Source: Profundibacterium mesophilum KAUST100406-0324
GTDB lineage: Bacteria; Pseudomonadota; Alphaproteobacteria; Rhodobacterales; Rhodobacteraceae
Assembly (NCBI RefSeq): GCF_009835145.1
Contig: NZ_APKE01000035.1
Location: 1-64,000 of the forward strand
DNA: 64,000 nucleotides
Direction: 5' to 3'
Position 1 is the first letter of the stretch; each line of letters starts with the position of its first letter. A model generated the notes under the pieces. It did no database searches. It worked only from the letters and a program-made list of their open reading frames with translations, and had not been told where the DNA came from. This document shows positions 7,022 through 15,169 of this stretch, in pieces. A program made the translations under genes and the position numbers.

Positions 7022-8677
7022 ATGCACGATTCAGCACCCCGGGGCGGATGTTCCAAGGCAGGCGCCGGCGGCGCGCGGCTTCTTCGGTCGGCGATGGGGG
7101 GGGCGATTCTCGCGGCGGTCATGGCAAGCGCCGCCGCCGCGCAGGACCGCGAAAGCGACATTCGCATCACCCCGTTCCAGCAGGCGGTCGCCGAAGGCGC
7201 CGCCGGGCTCGACGCGCTGGCCGATTTCTATCGCGAGACCGGCTACGCGCCGCTCTGGACGGGGCAGGATGAAAACGCCACCGCACGCCGGGTGATGCTT
7301 CTGAACGCCCATGAGATCGCTGCGCTGCACGGTCTGCCGACCGATCGCTACCGCCCGGAGGGCATTCGCGACATCCTTGCCTCGGCGGGCGATCCGCGGT
7401 CGCTGGGCGAGGCGGAGATCGCGTTGAGCAAACTCTTCGTCGCGCTGGTCCGTGGGCTTGAGGGCGGCGTTCTCACCCCGTCGGATGTGGCGCCGAACAT
7501 GAAGCGTTCCGTCACGCGCCGCTCCGACACCGAGATCTTGCGGCAATTCTCAAGCGCGGTTCCGGCCGCCTTCCTGCGCGACGCCGCCCCCGATGGGCAG
7601 GAATATCTCCGCCTGATGCGCGAGAAGCTTTCGCTCGAAGCGGTCATCGCAGCTGGCGGGTGGGGCCGGCCCGTGGGCGACGTGAAGCTGAAGCTCGGGG
7701 ATGCCGGCGACGGCGTGGTGCGCCTGCGCGACCGGCTGGCGCTGATGGGATATATCGAGGCGCATCCGGGGGCACGCTACGACGCCGCCTTGCGCGAAGC
7801 CGTCTTGCGGTTCCAGAGCGATCACGGTCTTGCCGAGGACGGGGTCGCGGGGCCGAGCACGCTCGGCGCGATGGATGTCGCGCCCGAGACGCGGCTGGGG
7901 CAGGTGCTCGTCGCGATGGAGCGCGAGCGGTGGCTCGACCGTGAGCTGGGGGCCCGGCATATCTGGGTGAACCTGACCGATTACAGCGCGCGTATCGTCG
8001 ATGACGGCGAGGTTACCTTCGAGACCCGTGCCGTTATCGGCAAGGACGAGGCTGACCGCGAGACACCCGAATTTTCGGATGAGATGAACCATATGGTCAT
8101 CAATCCCAGCTGGTACGTGCCACGCTCGATCGTCGTCGGCGAATACCTTCCCAAGCTCAAGAAAAACCCGAACGCCTTGTCGGAGTTCAAGATCACCGAC
8201 AGGTCCGGCCGTGAGGTCAACCGCGCGCGCGGCTTCTCGCAATACACCGCCCGCAGCTTTCCCTTCTCGATGCGCCAACCGCCCTCCGATACGAATGCGC
8301 TCGGCCTCGTGAAGTTCATGTTCCCCAACAAGTATAACATCTATCTTCATGATACTCCCGCGAAATCCCTCTTTGATCGCAATGTTCGCGCCTTCTCGCA
8401 TGGTTGCGTGAGGCTCGCCGAGCCTTTCGAGTTCGCCTATGCGCTGCTCGCGATGCAGCGAGATGATCCCGAAGCGTATTTCCAGCGTATCCTGCGCTCG
8501 GGACGCGAGGCGCGGGTCAATCTCGATGTGCCCGTGCCCGTTCATCTCGTCTATCGCACCGCGATGGCACGGCCAGAGGGCGGCATGGCCTATCGCGATG
8601 ACATCTACGGCCGCGACGCGCGGATCCTCGAGGCGCTTCTCGCGGCCGGGGTGGAACTGCCTGCAAATCGCAGCTAG
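7022..8677 (+). CDS. L,D-transpeptidase with peptidoglycan-binding domain (YcbB-like)
   Basis: A roughly 551-residue periplasmic enzyme of the YcbB/LdtD type that makes 3-3 crosslinks in peptidoglycan. It has an N-terminal hydrophobic signal (AMGGAILAAVMASAAAAQ), a scaffold region and a PG_binding_1 domain (ALREAVLRFQSDHGLAEDG). The YkuD catalytic domain follows, with a capping insert and the nucleophile motif FSHGCVRL (Cys). ATG at 7022 is chosen because GGAG lies 6 nt upstream; ATGs at 7001 and 7016 are alternatives. It is divergent from a YcbK-like peptidase and followed 34 bp later by lpxD, so it may lead an envelope-biogenesis unit. Confidence 0.9.
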   Translation: MHDSAPRGGCSKAGAGGARLLRSAMGGAILAAVMASAAAAQDRESDIRITPFQQAVAEGAAGLDALADFYRETGYAPLWTGQDENATARRVMLLNAHEIAALHGLPTDRYRPEGIRDILASAGDPRSLGEAEIALSKLFVALVRGLEGGVLTPSDVAPNMKRSVTRRSDTEILRQFSSAVPAAFLRDAAPDGQEYLRLMREKLSLEAVIAAGGWGRPVGDVKLKLGDAGDGVVRLRDRLALMGYIEAHPGARYDAALREAVLRFQSDHGLAEDGVAGPSTLGAMDVAPETRLGQVLVAMERERWLDRELGARHIWVNLTDYSARIVDDGEVTFETRAVIGKDEADRETPEFSDEMNHMVINPSWYVPRSIVVGEYLPKLKKNPNALSEFKITDRSGREVNRARGFSQYTARSFPFSMRQPPSDTNALGLVKFMFPNKYNIYLHDTPAKSLFDRNVRAFSHGCVRLAEPFEFAYALLAMQRDDPEAYFQRILRSGREARVNLDVPVPVHLVYRTAMARPEGGMAYRDDIYGRDARILEALLAAGVELPANRS

Positions 8678-8711
8678 GTCTGCGTTCCGTAAGCCTGGAC
8701 GGGGGAAACCG

Positions 8712-9803
8712 ATGTCGATCACAGTCAGTGCACTTGCCGAGGCGCTCGATGCGCGCCTGGAGGGCGACGGAACCCTCCCGATCAACGGTGCAGCGGAGCC
8801 CGCCTCCGCCGGCCCCGAAGACATCGCCCTCGCGATGGCACCCGCCTATGCCGAAGGGCTCGGCAAGGGGCGGGCGCGTGCCGCGATCTTGTGGGAAGGC
8901 GCGGATTGGCAGGAACTCGGCCTCTCGGCGGCGCTCTACGTGCAGCGGCCCCGCTACGCGATGGCGGGGGTGACGGCCATGCTCGATCCTGGTCCCGAGA
9001 TCGCGCCCGGCACCCACCCGCTGGCCCATGTCGATCCCACTGCGGTGATCGGCGAGGGTGCCGCGATCGGCCCCTTTGCCGTGATCGGCCGCGATGTCCG
9101 TATCGGGTCCGGGGCGCGGATCGCCGCCCATTGCAGCATCGCCGAGGAAACCGAGATCGGCGATGATGTCCTCCTTCATCCCGGCGTGCGCATCGGCGCG
9201 CGCATTCGCATTGGCGCGCGCTTCATCGCGCAACCGGGCGCCGTCATCGGCGCCGATGGCCTCTCCTTCGTGACGCCCGAGAAGAGCGGCGTCGAGAAGG
9301 CACGCGAGAGCCTTGGCGACCAGGGCGCGATCACCGCGCAGAGCTGGACTCGGATCCATTCGCTCGGCGGGGTCGAGATCGGTGATGACGTCGAGCTGGG
9401 CGCCAATGCCTGCATCGATCGGGGCACCATCCGGGCAACGCGCGTGGGCTCCGGCTGCAAGATCGACAACCTGTGCCATGTCGCGCATAACGTGGTTCTC
9501 GGGCGCGATTGCCTGCTCGCGGCATTGACCGGCATCGCCGGCTCGACCACCGTCGGTGACCGCTGCATCTTCGGCGGTCAATCCGGCGTCGTGGACAATA
9601 TCTTCATCGGCGATGACGTCATCTCGACGGGGGGGACGAAAATCCTGTCGAACGTTCCGGCGGGGCGCGTCATGATGGGTTTCCCGGCGGTGAAGATGGA
9701 ACAGCATGTCGATATGTACAAGGCGCTGCGCCGCCTGCCGCGCCTGCTGGGACAGTTGAAGCAGGGTCAGAAAGCGGTTTCAAAATCCGGGGAAACTGGC
9801 TAG
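8712..9803 (+). CDS. lpxD: UDP-3-O-acylglucosamine N-acyltransferase
   Basis: Catalyses the third step of lipid A synthesis, transferring an acyl group from acyl-ACP to the 2-amino group of UDP-3-O-acylglucosamine. The 363-residue protein has the LpxD order: an N-terminal uridine-binding domain (about 1-100), then a left-handed beta-helix of hexapeptide repeats (IGEGAAIGPFAVIG onward), with the catalytic His region NLCHVAHNVVLG and a C-terminal helix. ATG at 8712 follows a GGGGGAAA stretch. It is directly upstream of a dedicated acyl carrier protein and a ketosynthase. The usual neighbours bamA, fabZ and lpxA are not adjacent, which is distinctive. Confidence 0.95.
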   Translation: MSITVSALAEALDARLEGDGTLPINGAAEPASAGPEDIALAMAPAYAEGLGKGRARAAILWEGADWQELGLSAALYVQRPRYAMAGVTAMLDPGPEIAPGTHPLAHVDPTAVIGEGAAIGPFAVIGRDVRIGSGARIAAHCSIAEETEIGDDVLLHPGVRIGARIRIGARFIAQPGAVIGADGLSFVTPEKSGVEKARESLGDQGAITAQSWTRIHSLGGVEIGDDVELGANACIDRGTIRATRVGSGCKIDNLCHVAHNVVLGRDCLLAALTGIAGSTTVGDRCIFGGQSGVVDNIFIGDDVISTGGTKILSNVPAGRVMMGFPAVKMEQHVDMYKALRRLPRLLGQLKQGQKAVSKSGETG

Positions 9804-9833
9804 ATCAGCGCCGCAGCCCAAGGAAGGACCGGT

Positions 9834-10100
9834 ATGGTGAAGGACGTCAGGCAAGAAGTCATCGCGATCATTGCCGAGCAGGCGGTTCTCGAGCCGTCCG
9901 ACGTCTCGCTCGAGCAGTCCCTCGAGGATTTGGGGATCGACAGCCTCGGGCTGGTCGAGGCCATCTTCTCAATCGAGGAAGCTTTCGACATCCAAGTGCC
10001 CTTTAACGCCAACGATCCCGATGCGAGCGGCTTCGACATCTCGTCCGTCGCCGCGATCATCGGCGCCGTGGAGGGGCTGATCGAGGCACAGAAGGCGTGA
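9834..10100 (+). CDS. Acyl carrier protein (second, lipid A-associated copy)
   Basis: An 88-residue acyl carrier protein. The phosphopantetheine attachment serine is in GIDSLGLVEAIF (Ser37), followed by the acidic helix SIEEAFDIQVPF. AAGGAAGGACC lies just upstream of the ATG. It sits between lpxD (30 bp gap) and a ketosynthase (4-bp overlap), so it is unlikely to be the housekeeping AcpP, which normally accompanies fabG and fabF. It probably carries the acyl chain destined for LpxD or another specialised lipid. AcpXL of rhizobia is a functional analogue; whether this one is orthologous is undetermined. Confidence 0.9.
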   Translation: MVKDVRQEVIAIIAEQAVLEPSDVSLEQSLEDLGIDSLGLVEAIFSIEEAFDIQVPFNANDPDASGFDISSVAAIIGAVEGLIEAQKA

Positions 10101-11305
10101 AGCGGGTCGTCATTACCGGGGCCGGCACGATCAATGCACTCGGCCGATCCGTGGAGGAGACGATGGCCGCGATGCGCGCGGGGGAATGCGGCATCGGGCC
10201 GCTGGATTTCCGCGATGTCGAGCGCCTCTCGATCCGCATCGGGGGGCAGATCCGCGGCTACGACCCGGCGGAGCAGTTCAGTCGCCAACAGCTCGGGCTT
10301 TTCGACAGGTTCACCCAATATGCCCTGCTCGCCGCACGCCAGGCGGTGGAGCAATCCGGTATCGCCTTCGACGGCGATCTGGGCGAGCGAAGCGGCGTCA
10401 TCATCGGCACGGCCGGCGGCGGCGTGAGCACGTGGGACGAGAGCTACCGGACCGTCTACGAGGATGGCAAGAACCGCGTCCATCCCTTCGTCGTGCCCAA
10501 GCTGATGAACAACGCGGCCGCGAGCCATGTGTCGATGGAATACGGTCTCACGGGTCCGTCATACAGCGTCGCCTCCGCCTGTTCCTCGTCGAACCACGCG
10601 ATGGGACAGGCCTTCGCGATGATCCGCTCCGGGCTGGCGCAGGCAATGCTGACGGGCGGCACCGAGGCGATGCTGTGCTTTGGCGGGGTCAAGGCCTGGG
10701 AAGGGCTGCGCGTGATGTCGCGCGAGGCATGCCGGCCATTCTCCCTGGGGCGCAGCGGCATGGTGCAGGGCGAGGGCGCGGGGATGTTCGTCTTCGAGGA
10801 GTTCGAGCACGCGAAAGCGCGCGGCGCGGAGATCCTGGCGGAAGTGGTCGGTTTCTCGATGACCTCTGACGCGTCGGACATCGTGATGCCATCGCGCGAC
10901 GGCGCAGCCCGCGCGATGCGCCGTGCCCTGTCCGACGGGGGCATCGCGCCGGGCGAGGTCGGCTACATCAATGCCCACGGGACCGGGACCAGCGCCAATG
11001 ACCGCACCGAATGCGCGGCGGTTCTGGACGTTTTCGGGACGGATGCCGGAAGCTTGCTGATTTCGTCGACGAAATCGATGCATGGCCACCTGATCGGGGG
11101 AACGGGCGCCGTCGAGCTTCTCGCCTGCATCATGGCGCTGCGCGACGGTATCGTCGCGCCGACCATCGGTTTCGAGGCGCCCGATCCGGACTGCCCGCTC
11201 GATGTCGTTCCGAACGAGGCGCGCCGGGCACATGTCGATGTCGCGATGAGCAACGCTTTCGCATTCGGCGGATTGAACGCGGTTCTGGCCCTGCGCCGTA
11301 TCTGA
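10097..11305 (+). CDS. Beta-ketoacyl-ACP synthase (FabF/KAS II-like)
   Basis: A 402-residue condensing enzyme. The KAS Cys-His-His triad is present: Cys162 in VASACSSSNHAMG, His in YINAHGTGTSAND and His in KSMHGHLIGGTGA. This indicates decarboxylative condensation with malonyl-ACP rather than a chain-length-factor subunit. GTG at 10097 overlaps the acyl carrier protein stop (GTGA), so the two are translationally coupled. Position next to lpxD and a private acyl carrier protein suggests that it makes or elongates a special acyl chain for lipid A. It could supply 3-oxoacyl-ACP directly, which is inference. Confidence 0.9.
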   Translation: MKRVVITGAGTINALGRSVEETMAAMRAGECGIGPLDFRDVERLSIRIGGQIRGYDPAEQFSRQQLGLFDRFTQYALLAARQAVEQSGIAFDGDLGERSGVIIGTAGGGVSTWDESYRTVYEDGKNRVHPFVVPKLMNNAAASHVSMEYGLTGPSYSVASACSSSNHAMGQAFAMIRSGLAQAMLTGGTEAMLCFGGVKAWEGLRVMSREACRPFSLGRSGMVQGEGAGMFVFEEFEHAKARGAEILAEVVGFSMTSDASDIVMPSRDGAARAMRRALSDGGIAPGEVGYINAHGTGTSANDRTECAAVLDVFGTDAGSLLISSTKSMHGHLIGGTGAVELLACIMALRDGIVAPTIGFEAPDPDCPLDVVPNEARRAHVDVAMSNAFAFGGLNAVLALRRI

Positions 11306-11334
11306 AGCGCGGCTAACGCTCCGCGCGGGCGGCA

Positions 11335-11357
11335 GGGGCCGGCTCTACGCCGGCCCC
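11335..11357. terminator. Shared terminator hairpin between the ketosynthase and ialB-like genes
   Basis: GGGGCCGGC (11335-11343), loop TCTAC, GCCGGCCCC (11349-11357) form a perfect 9-bp GC stem between two convergent genes. There is no T-run on either side, so it may act with Rho or as an mRNA-end stabiliser. Confidence 0.6.
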
Positions 11358-11364
11358 CCGTCGA

Positions 11365-12135
11365 TCAGTTGCCGGCATTGGCGGCATTGACCGCTTCGTA
11401 GCCCGCAGTGAAGCCCGACAGCGAGATCGTCAGATCGATCATCTGATCGGGAGCGGCGGCCGGAACGATGCGCATAAGGGCGGAATTGCCGCGCTTGAAC
11501 TGGTTCACTTCGCTCGCGGTGAACCCGACACGCGCGTAGCAGCCATTGGCCGCGCAGAAGGTGAAGGGGTAGCTGTTCTGCTTGCCGCCATCCACCGACA
11601 GCGAAAGCTGCTCGGTCAGCAGCGTCTCGAGCGGCGTGATGATGGTCGCACCGGCTTCGACCTGATCGTTCTGCGGCAGGCCGAAGAGGCTGATCTCGGC
11701 GACGGAATTGCCGCGCTCGTCCTTCAGAAGCTGGTAGAGCTGGCAGGGATCGCTTCCCTCGGCCGTACGCACGCAGCGCACGTTCCAGTCGCCGTGGCTT
11801 TCGGAGATATAGGTCTCGCCGACCGCGTCGCCGTTGCCTTCCTGCGCCGGCAGCTCGGAGGAGGCGCCTTGCGCACCACCCTCGACCGCGTCGTTCGTCG
11901 CGGGGGCGGCTTCGCCCGCAGGCTGCGTCGCGGGGGCGTCGGGGCCATCCTCGCCGGGCACGGCGGCCTCGATGCCGGTGGGCGCCGCATCCTGCGTGCC
12001 TTGCGCATCCTGACCCTGCTGCTCGGTCTGTGCCGAGGTCTCACTGTCCGTCGCGGGCGTATCGGTCTGCGCCCAGAGGGGAGCGGCACCGGCAAGAAGA
12101 GCCGTGATGGAGATCGTTTTGAGTGTTGGCGTCAT
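11365..12135 (-). CDS. Invasion-associated locus B (IalB) family protein
   Basis: A 256-residue exported protein. A signal peptide (ITALLAGAAPLWAQ) precedes a low-complexity linker of about 80 residues rich in Ala, Gln, Glu, Asp, Pro and Thr. The IalB domain follows (HGDWNVRCVR, DPCQLYQLL, ISLFGLP, FCAANGCYARVGF) with two pairs of cysteines likely to form disulfides. IalB proteins are periplasmic or outer-membrane-associated, first described in Bartonella invasion but widespread in free-living alphaproteobacteria, where the role is unclear. ATG at 12135 has a weak GGATGGA site. It is monocistronic, convergent with the ketosynthase gene. Confidence 0.85.
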   Translation of the reverse strand: MTPTLKTISITALLAGAAPLWAQTDTPATDSETSAQTEQQGQDAQGTQDAAPTGIEAAVPGEDGPDAPATQPAGEAAPATNDAVEGGAQGASSELPAQEGNGDAVGETYISESHGDWNVRCVRTAEGSDPCQLYQLLKDERGNSVAEISLFGLPQNDQVEAGATIITPLETLLTEQLSLSVDGGKQNSYPFTFCAANGCYARVGFTASEVNQFKRGNSALMRIVPAAAPDQMIDLTISLSGFTAGYEAVNAANAGN

Positions 12136-12263
12136 GGTCCATCCATCGTTCGTTAAGGAATTCGCACAGACGCTATCATGCTTGCAGAGCAGTGTCAGGG
12201 GAGGAATGCGCGGCAATATGCCGGTGGCCCGAAGAGCCGCGAAAGCCTGCCCCAGAAAGCAGA

Positions 12264-12287
12264 AAAGACCTGCAAGAACAGGTCTTT
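12264..12287. terminator. Perfect 9-bp hairpin, possible second terminator
   Basis: AAAGACCTG (12264-12272), loop CAAGAA, CAGGTCTTT (12279-12287). Because the stem ends in A/T-rich arms, it gives a U-containing 3' side on either strand. No gene ends immediately next to it. It may back up the terminator at 12424 or end a short non-coding transcript. Confidence 0.45.
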
Positions 12288-12423
12288 CCCGATAGTTTCA
12301 TCTCCCTGCCGGACTGGCCGACTTGTTTATTGAGGGAAGGTTATGGAGTTCCTCGGGACAGGTCAAGCGACAACTCGCCGATCCCTCGTGACCGGGCCGA
12401 CGCGGGTTCGGCCTTGCATCGGG

Positions 12424-12452
12424 GAAAAAGGACCGCGCCCTGCAAGGCGCGG
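12424..12452 (-). terminator. Rho-independent terminator of the penicillin-acylase gene
   Basis: On the minus strand CCGCGCC, loop TTGCAG, GGCGCGG (stems at 12446-12452 and 12433-12439) is followed by TCCTTTTTCCCC. It lies about 150 bp after the stop at 12603. The stem plus a five-T tract fits an intrinsic terminator well. Confidence 0.75.
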
Positions 12453-12602
12453 CCAGTCCGATGGGAGGAAGACCGGCGCCGCCCATGCGGCGCGGGTCTC
12501 CTTCACCATGAAGCCAAATGGTTAACGAGGCCCTCGCGCGTGGCCGTTCGGACCGGATTTTCACCCCGGTGGCCGCTTCGCCTCGCGGCTGGAAAGCCGG
12601 GT

Positions 12603-15083
12603 TCAGCGCGCCGCGGGCCGCGGCAAGAGGCGGGTGACGCCCACGGCCGCGGCGCGGGCCAGTTGTGGATCGAGGGACATCGGAATGTATTCGCCGCGCC
12701 GCCACAGCTCGCCGAGATCGTCGTAATGCCGCGAAAGCGGGTGACCGGATTGCCCGGTGGAGATGATGAAGACTGAACTGTCGGGATCGGCGAAGTCGTA
12801 GACGCCCCTGTAGCCCGCCGCATGGACGTTCTGGAACGGATCGGGGCCGGTGCCGCGCGTCAATCCTCGGCGCAGCGTGTTGTCGCCGCCGCTCGTCGAC
12901 TGGCGGATATTCGTCAGCCAGTTCAAGCCGATGATCTCGCCCAGCACGGGATGATCCTGCGCGGCCTGGTGGGCGTCGCCCCAACGCAGGGATTCGAACG
13001 CGCGGCCATAGCGCTCGGAGATCCATATCAGCGCGTCGTCGAGCGCCATCCGTGCCATGTCGCTGCAGGTTTCGAGCCGGGCCGATTGCCGGATGTCACA
13101 CCAAGCGGAGGCGCCGTCGATATCACGGTAGACGCGCTCGATGAAAAGCGGCTGCACATGGATGAACTCGCCGGCAAGGGGGCCGAGTTCATCCTCGATC
13201 AGCCTTTGCTGCAGCGCGTTCAGCCATGCGGCATAGATGAGCGGCTCGGGCAGGTGCTCGCTCATCTCGCCGTTCCACCCCGCGAGCAGCTCGAGCGCCC
13301 TCTGCCGCTGGCGTTCGGGCGTGCCATCGGCCGCGGCCGCGCCCGTATACCACAAGTCCGCCGCGACCAGCGGCAGGAGCGAGCGCGCGGTAAAGCTCAC
13401 GGTGTCGAGCTGCGCCTCGATGAAGCTCTCGCGTGTGTGCACCTCGCGGCTCTGCATCAGGCGGCGCCAGCGATGGATGCGCTGCGTGTCGCCCCAGTCA
13501 TAGGTGACATGGAGCGGGAAGGGACGCTCGAGCAGCTTGTTGTTCGTATTGCCGAGAATGCCGCCCGAGGGCGCCACGAATTCGGGGTTGGACGCATAGT
13601 CGAACAGGCCCTTCCAGCGGTTCGCCGCAACCCAGCCCGGGCTCGGCATCCGTCCGAGGCTCTGATGATCCTGGTCCCGGCGCGGCATGGCGCCGATGGT
13701 CTTCAGGGCGATCGTCTCGGCATCGACCAGGGTGAGGTTCTGGCTCGGGGCGACGAAATCCTTGCCCGCGGCGATTGCCTCCTCCACCGATCCGGCCTTC
13801 ATCAGCGCGATGGCCGCGCCGATCGAGCGGTCGCTGTCGCTGAGCCCTGTCCAGGCGATCGAGGTGACATGGCCGGGCGGCGTGATCTGCGCCAGCCCGG
13901 CATGTCCGCCGGGCAGGACGGGGCCATTTTGCGACCAGCGCAGGGTGAGCGAGATCGGCTCGGAATCCTTGATCCTGATGATCGAGTTGCGCTTGCGCAT
14001 CGTCTGCATGCCCTCAGGCGTGGCCACGCGCTGTGGATCGTCCGGATCGAGCCGTTCGATATAGACATCGAGATCGTCCATGTAGGAGGAGGTCAGGCCC
14101 CAACCGAGCCGTTCGCTTCGTCCCACGAGCACCGCCGGGATGCCCGGGATCGTGCCGCCGATCACGCCGCCCGTGTCCAGCTCGAGCCGGGCGAGATACC
14201 AGATCGAGGGCGCCGTCAGCTCAAGGTGGGGATCGTTGGCCAGGAGCGTGCCGCCCGTCGCCGATCGGCTTGGACCCGCCGCCCACGCGTTCGAGGCGCC
14301 CGCGAAATCCGCCGGTCCGACGGGATAGAAGGCATCCCCCTCCTGCGCCCGTTCCGCCGCCGCGAACTGCATCCCGCGCATCTTCGGGAAAAGCGCGGCG
14401 TATTCGGGCAGGGCGGTGATCCCGCCTCCGGGCACGTCGGGCATCAGGTCGCGCAGGCGGTCATCCTCGAGCAGAAGGGAGCTTCGCGCGCGCAGGACCT
14501 CGTTGGGCAGCTGGGCACTCATCCGCAGGGCCATCAGCTTGACGAGGGCGATGCTGTCGGCGGGTTGCCAGCGGGCGATCTGCGGCGAAAAGAGGAAGAA
14601 CTCGGGTGCTCCGCGTCCCAGGGCGCCCGTGTTCACCTCGTCGAGCCAGGCATTCACGCCGGCGGCATAGGCGCTCAGCGCGGCGCGGGTTTGCGCGCTC
14701 TGTGCCTCGACGGAGCGGACCGAGAGCCCGTAGAGGTCGAGCCGGCGCAGAAGCTCGTCCGTCTTCACCGTGCGCCGCCCGAATATCTCCGACAACCTTC
14801 CCTGCGCCGCGCGGCGCATCATCGTCATCTGCCAGAGGCGATCCTGCGCATGGGCGAAGCCGAGGCCGTAGAACACGTCCGGATCGCTTGCGCCGAAGAT
14901 ATGCGGCACGCTCGAGCTGTCGCGGACGATCTCGACCCCTGACGTGATGCCCGGCACGGTCAGCGTCCTGTCGTAATCGGGAAGCGAGCGGCCTGCGAAC
15001 CAGTAGAGGACGATCACGACGAGCGCGGCAAGGCATGCCAGCCCGAGGAACAGGCGCAGAAGCCAGCGGAAAGTGGTGGCCAT
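12603..15083 (-). CDS. Penicillin acylase family protein (Ntn hydrolase)
   Basis: An 826-residue N-terminal-nucleophile hydrolase of the penicillin G acylase/AHL-acylase superfamily. It has an N-terminal hydrophobic segment (about residues 8-30) for export, an alpha-chain region starting VRDSSSVPHIFG, and the autocatalytic site GASNAWAAG, where Ser264 would become the new beta-chain N-terminus. The beta chain carries NDPHLEL and downstream Asn/Arg motifs (GNTNNKL). Cleavage of amide bonds in beta-lactams, N-acyl homoserine lactones or other acyl amides is typical; the true substrate cannot be told. ATG at 15083 has GAGGT 5 nt upstream. The gene is monocistronic with its own terminator. Confidence 0.88.
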   Translation of the reverse strand: MATTFRWLLRLFLGLACLAALVVIVLYWFAGRSLPDYDRTLTVPGITSGVEIVRDSSSVPHIFGASDPDVFYGLGFAHAQDRLWQMTMMRRAAQGRLSEIFGRRTVKTDELLRRLDLYGLSVRSVEAQSAQTRAALSAYAAGVNAWLDEVNTGALGRGAPEFFLFSPQIARWQPADSIALVKLMALRMSAQLPNEVLRARSSLLLEDDRLRDLMPDVPGGGITALPEYAALFPKMRGMQFAAAERAQEGDAFYPVGPADFAGASNAWAAGPSRSATGGTLLANDPHLELTAPSIWYLARLELDTGGVIGGTIPGIPAVLVGRSERLGWGLTSSYMDDLDVYIERLDPDDPQRVATPEGMQTMRKRNSIIRIKDSEPISLTLRWSQNGPVLPGGHAGLAQITPPGHVTSIAWTGLSDSDRSIGAAIALMKAGSVEEAIAAGKDFVAPSQNLTLVDAETIALKTIGAMPRRDQDHQSLGRMPSPGWVAANRWKGLFDYASNPEFVAPSGGILGNTNNKLLERPFPLHVTYDWGDTQRIHRWRRLMQSREVHTRESFIEAQLDTVSFTARSLLPLVAADLWYTGAAAADGTPERQRQRALELLAGWNGEMSEHLPEPLIYAAWLNALQQRLIEDELGPLAGEFIHVQPLFIERVYRDIDGASAWCDIRQSARLETCSDMARMALDDALIWISERYGRAFESLRWGDAHQAAQDHPVLGEIIGLNWLTNIRQSTSGGDNTLRRGLTRGTGPDPFQNVHAAGYRGVYDFADPDSSVFIISTGQSGHPLSRHYDDLGELWRRGEYIPMSLDPQLARAAAVGVTRLLPRPAAR

Positions 15084-15169
15084 GTGACCTCATGTCAGGT
15101 GGGGCGGTTGACCCGGAAGGCGCAGTGGTTACCAAAGGGCTTAGGCGATTTGGCTGGAGGAGGAAAGAC

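Larger units (their letters stand above)
12136..12602. other. Long intergenic region upstream of the IalB-like gene
   Basis: About 465 bp with no credible gene. It holds the promoter region of the IalB-like gene (right part transcribed leftwards), a symmetrical hairpin at 12264-12287 and a clear minus-strand terminator at 12424-12452 that ends the penicillin-acylase gene. The remainder shows nothing I can name. Confidence 0.6.

Noticed and set aside
12822-14942. 706-codon plus-strand frame opposite the penicillin acylase
   Set aside because: Antisense shadow of a well-supported enzyme with all catalytic residues; no ribosome site or domain.
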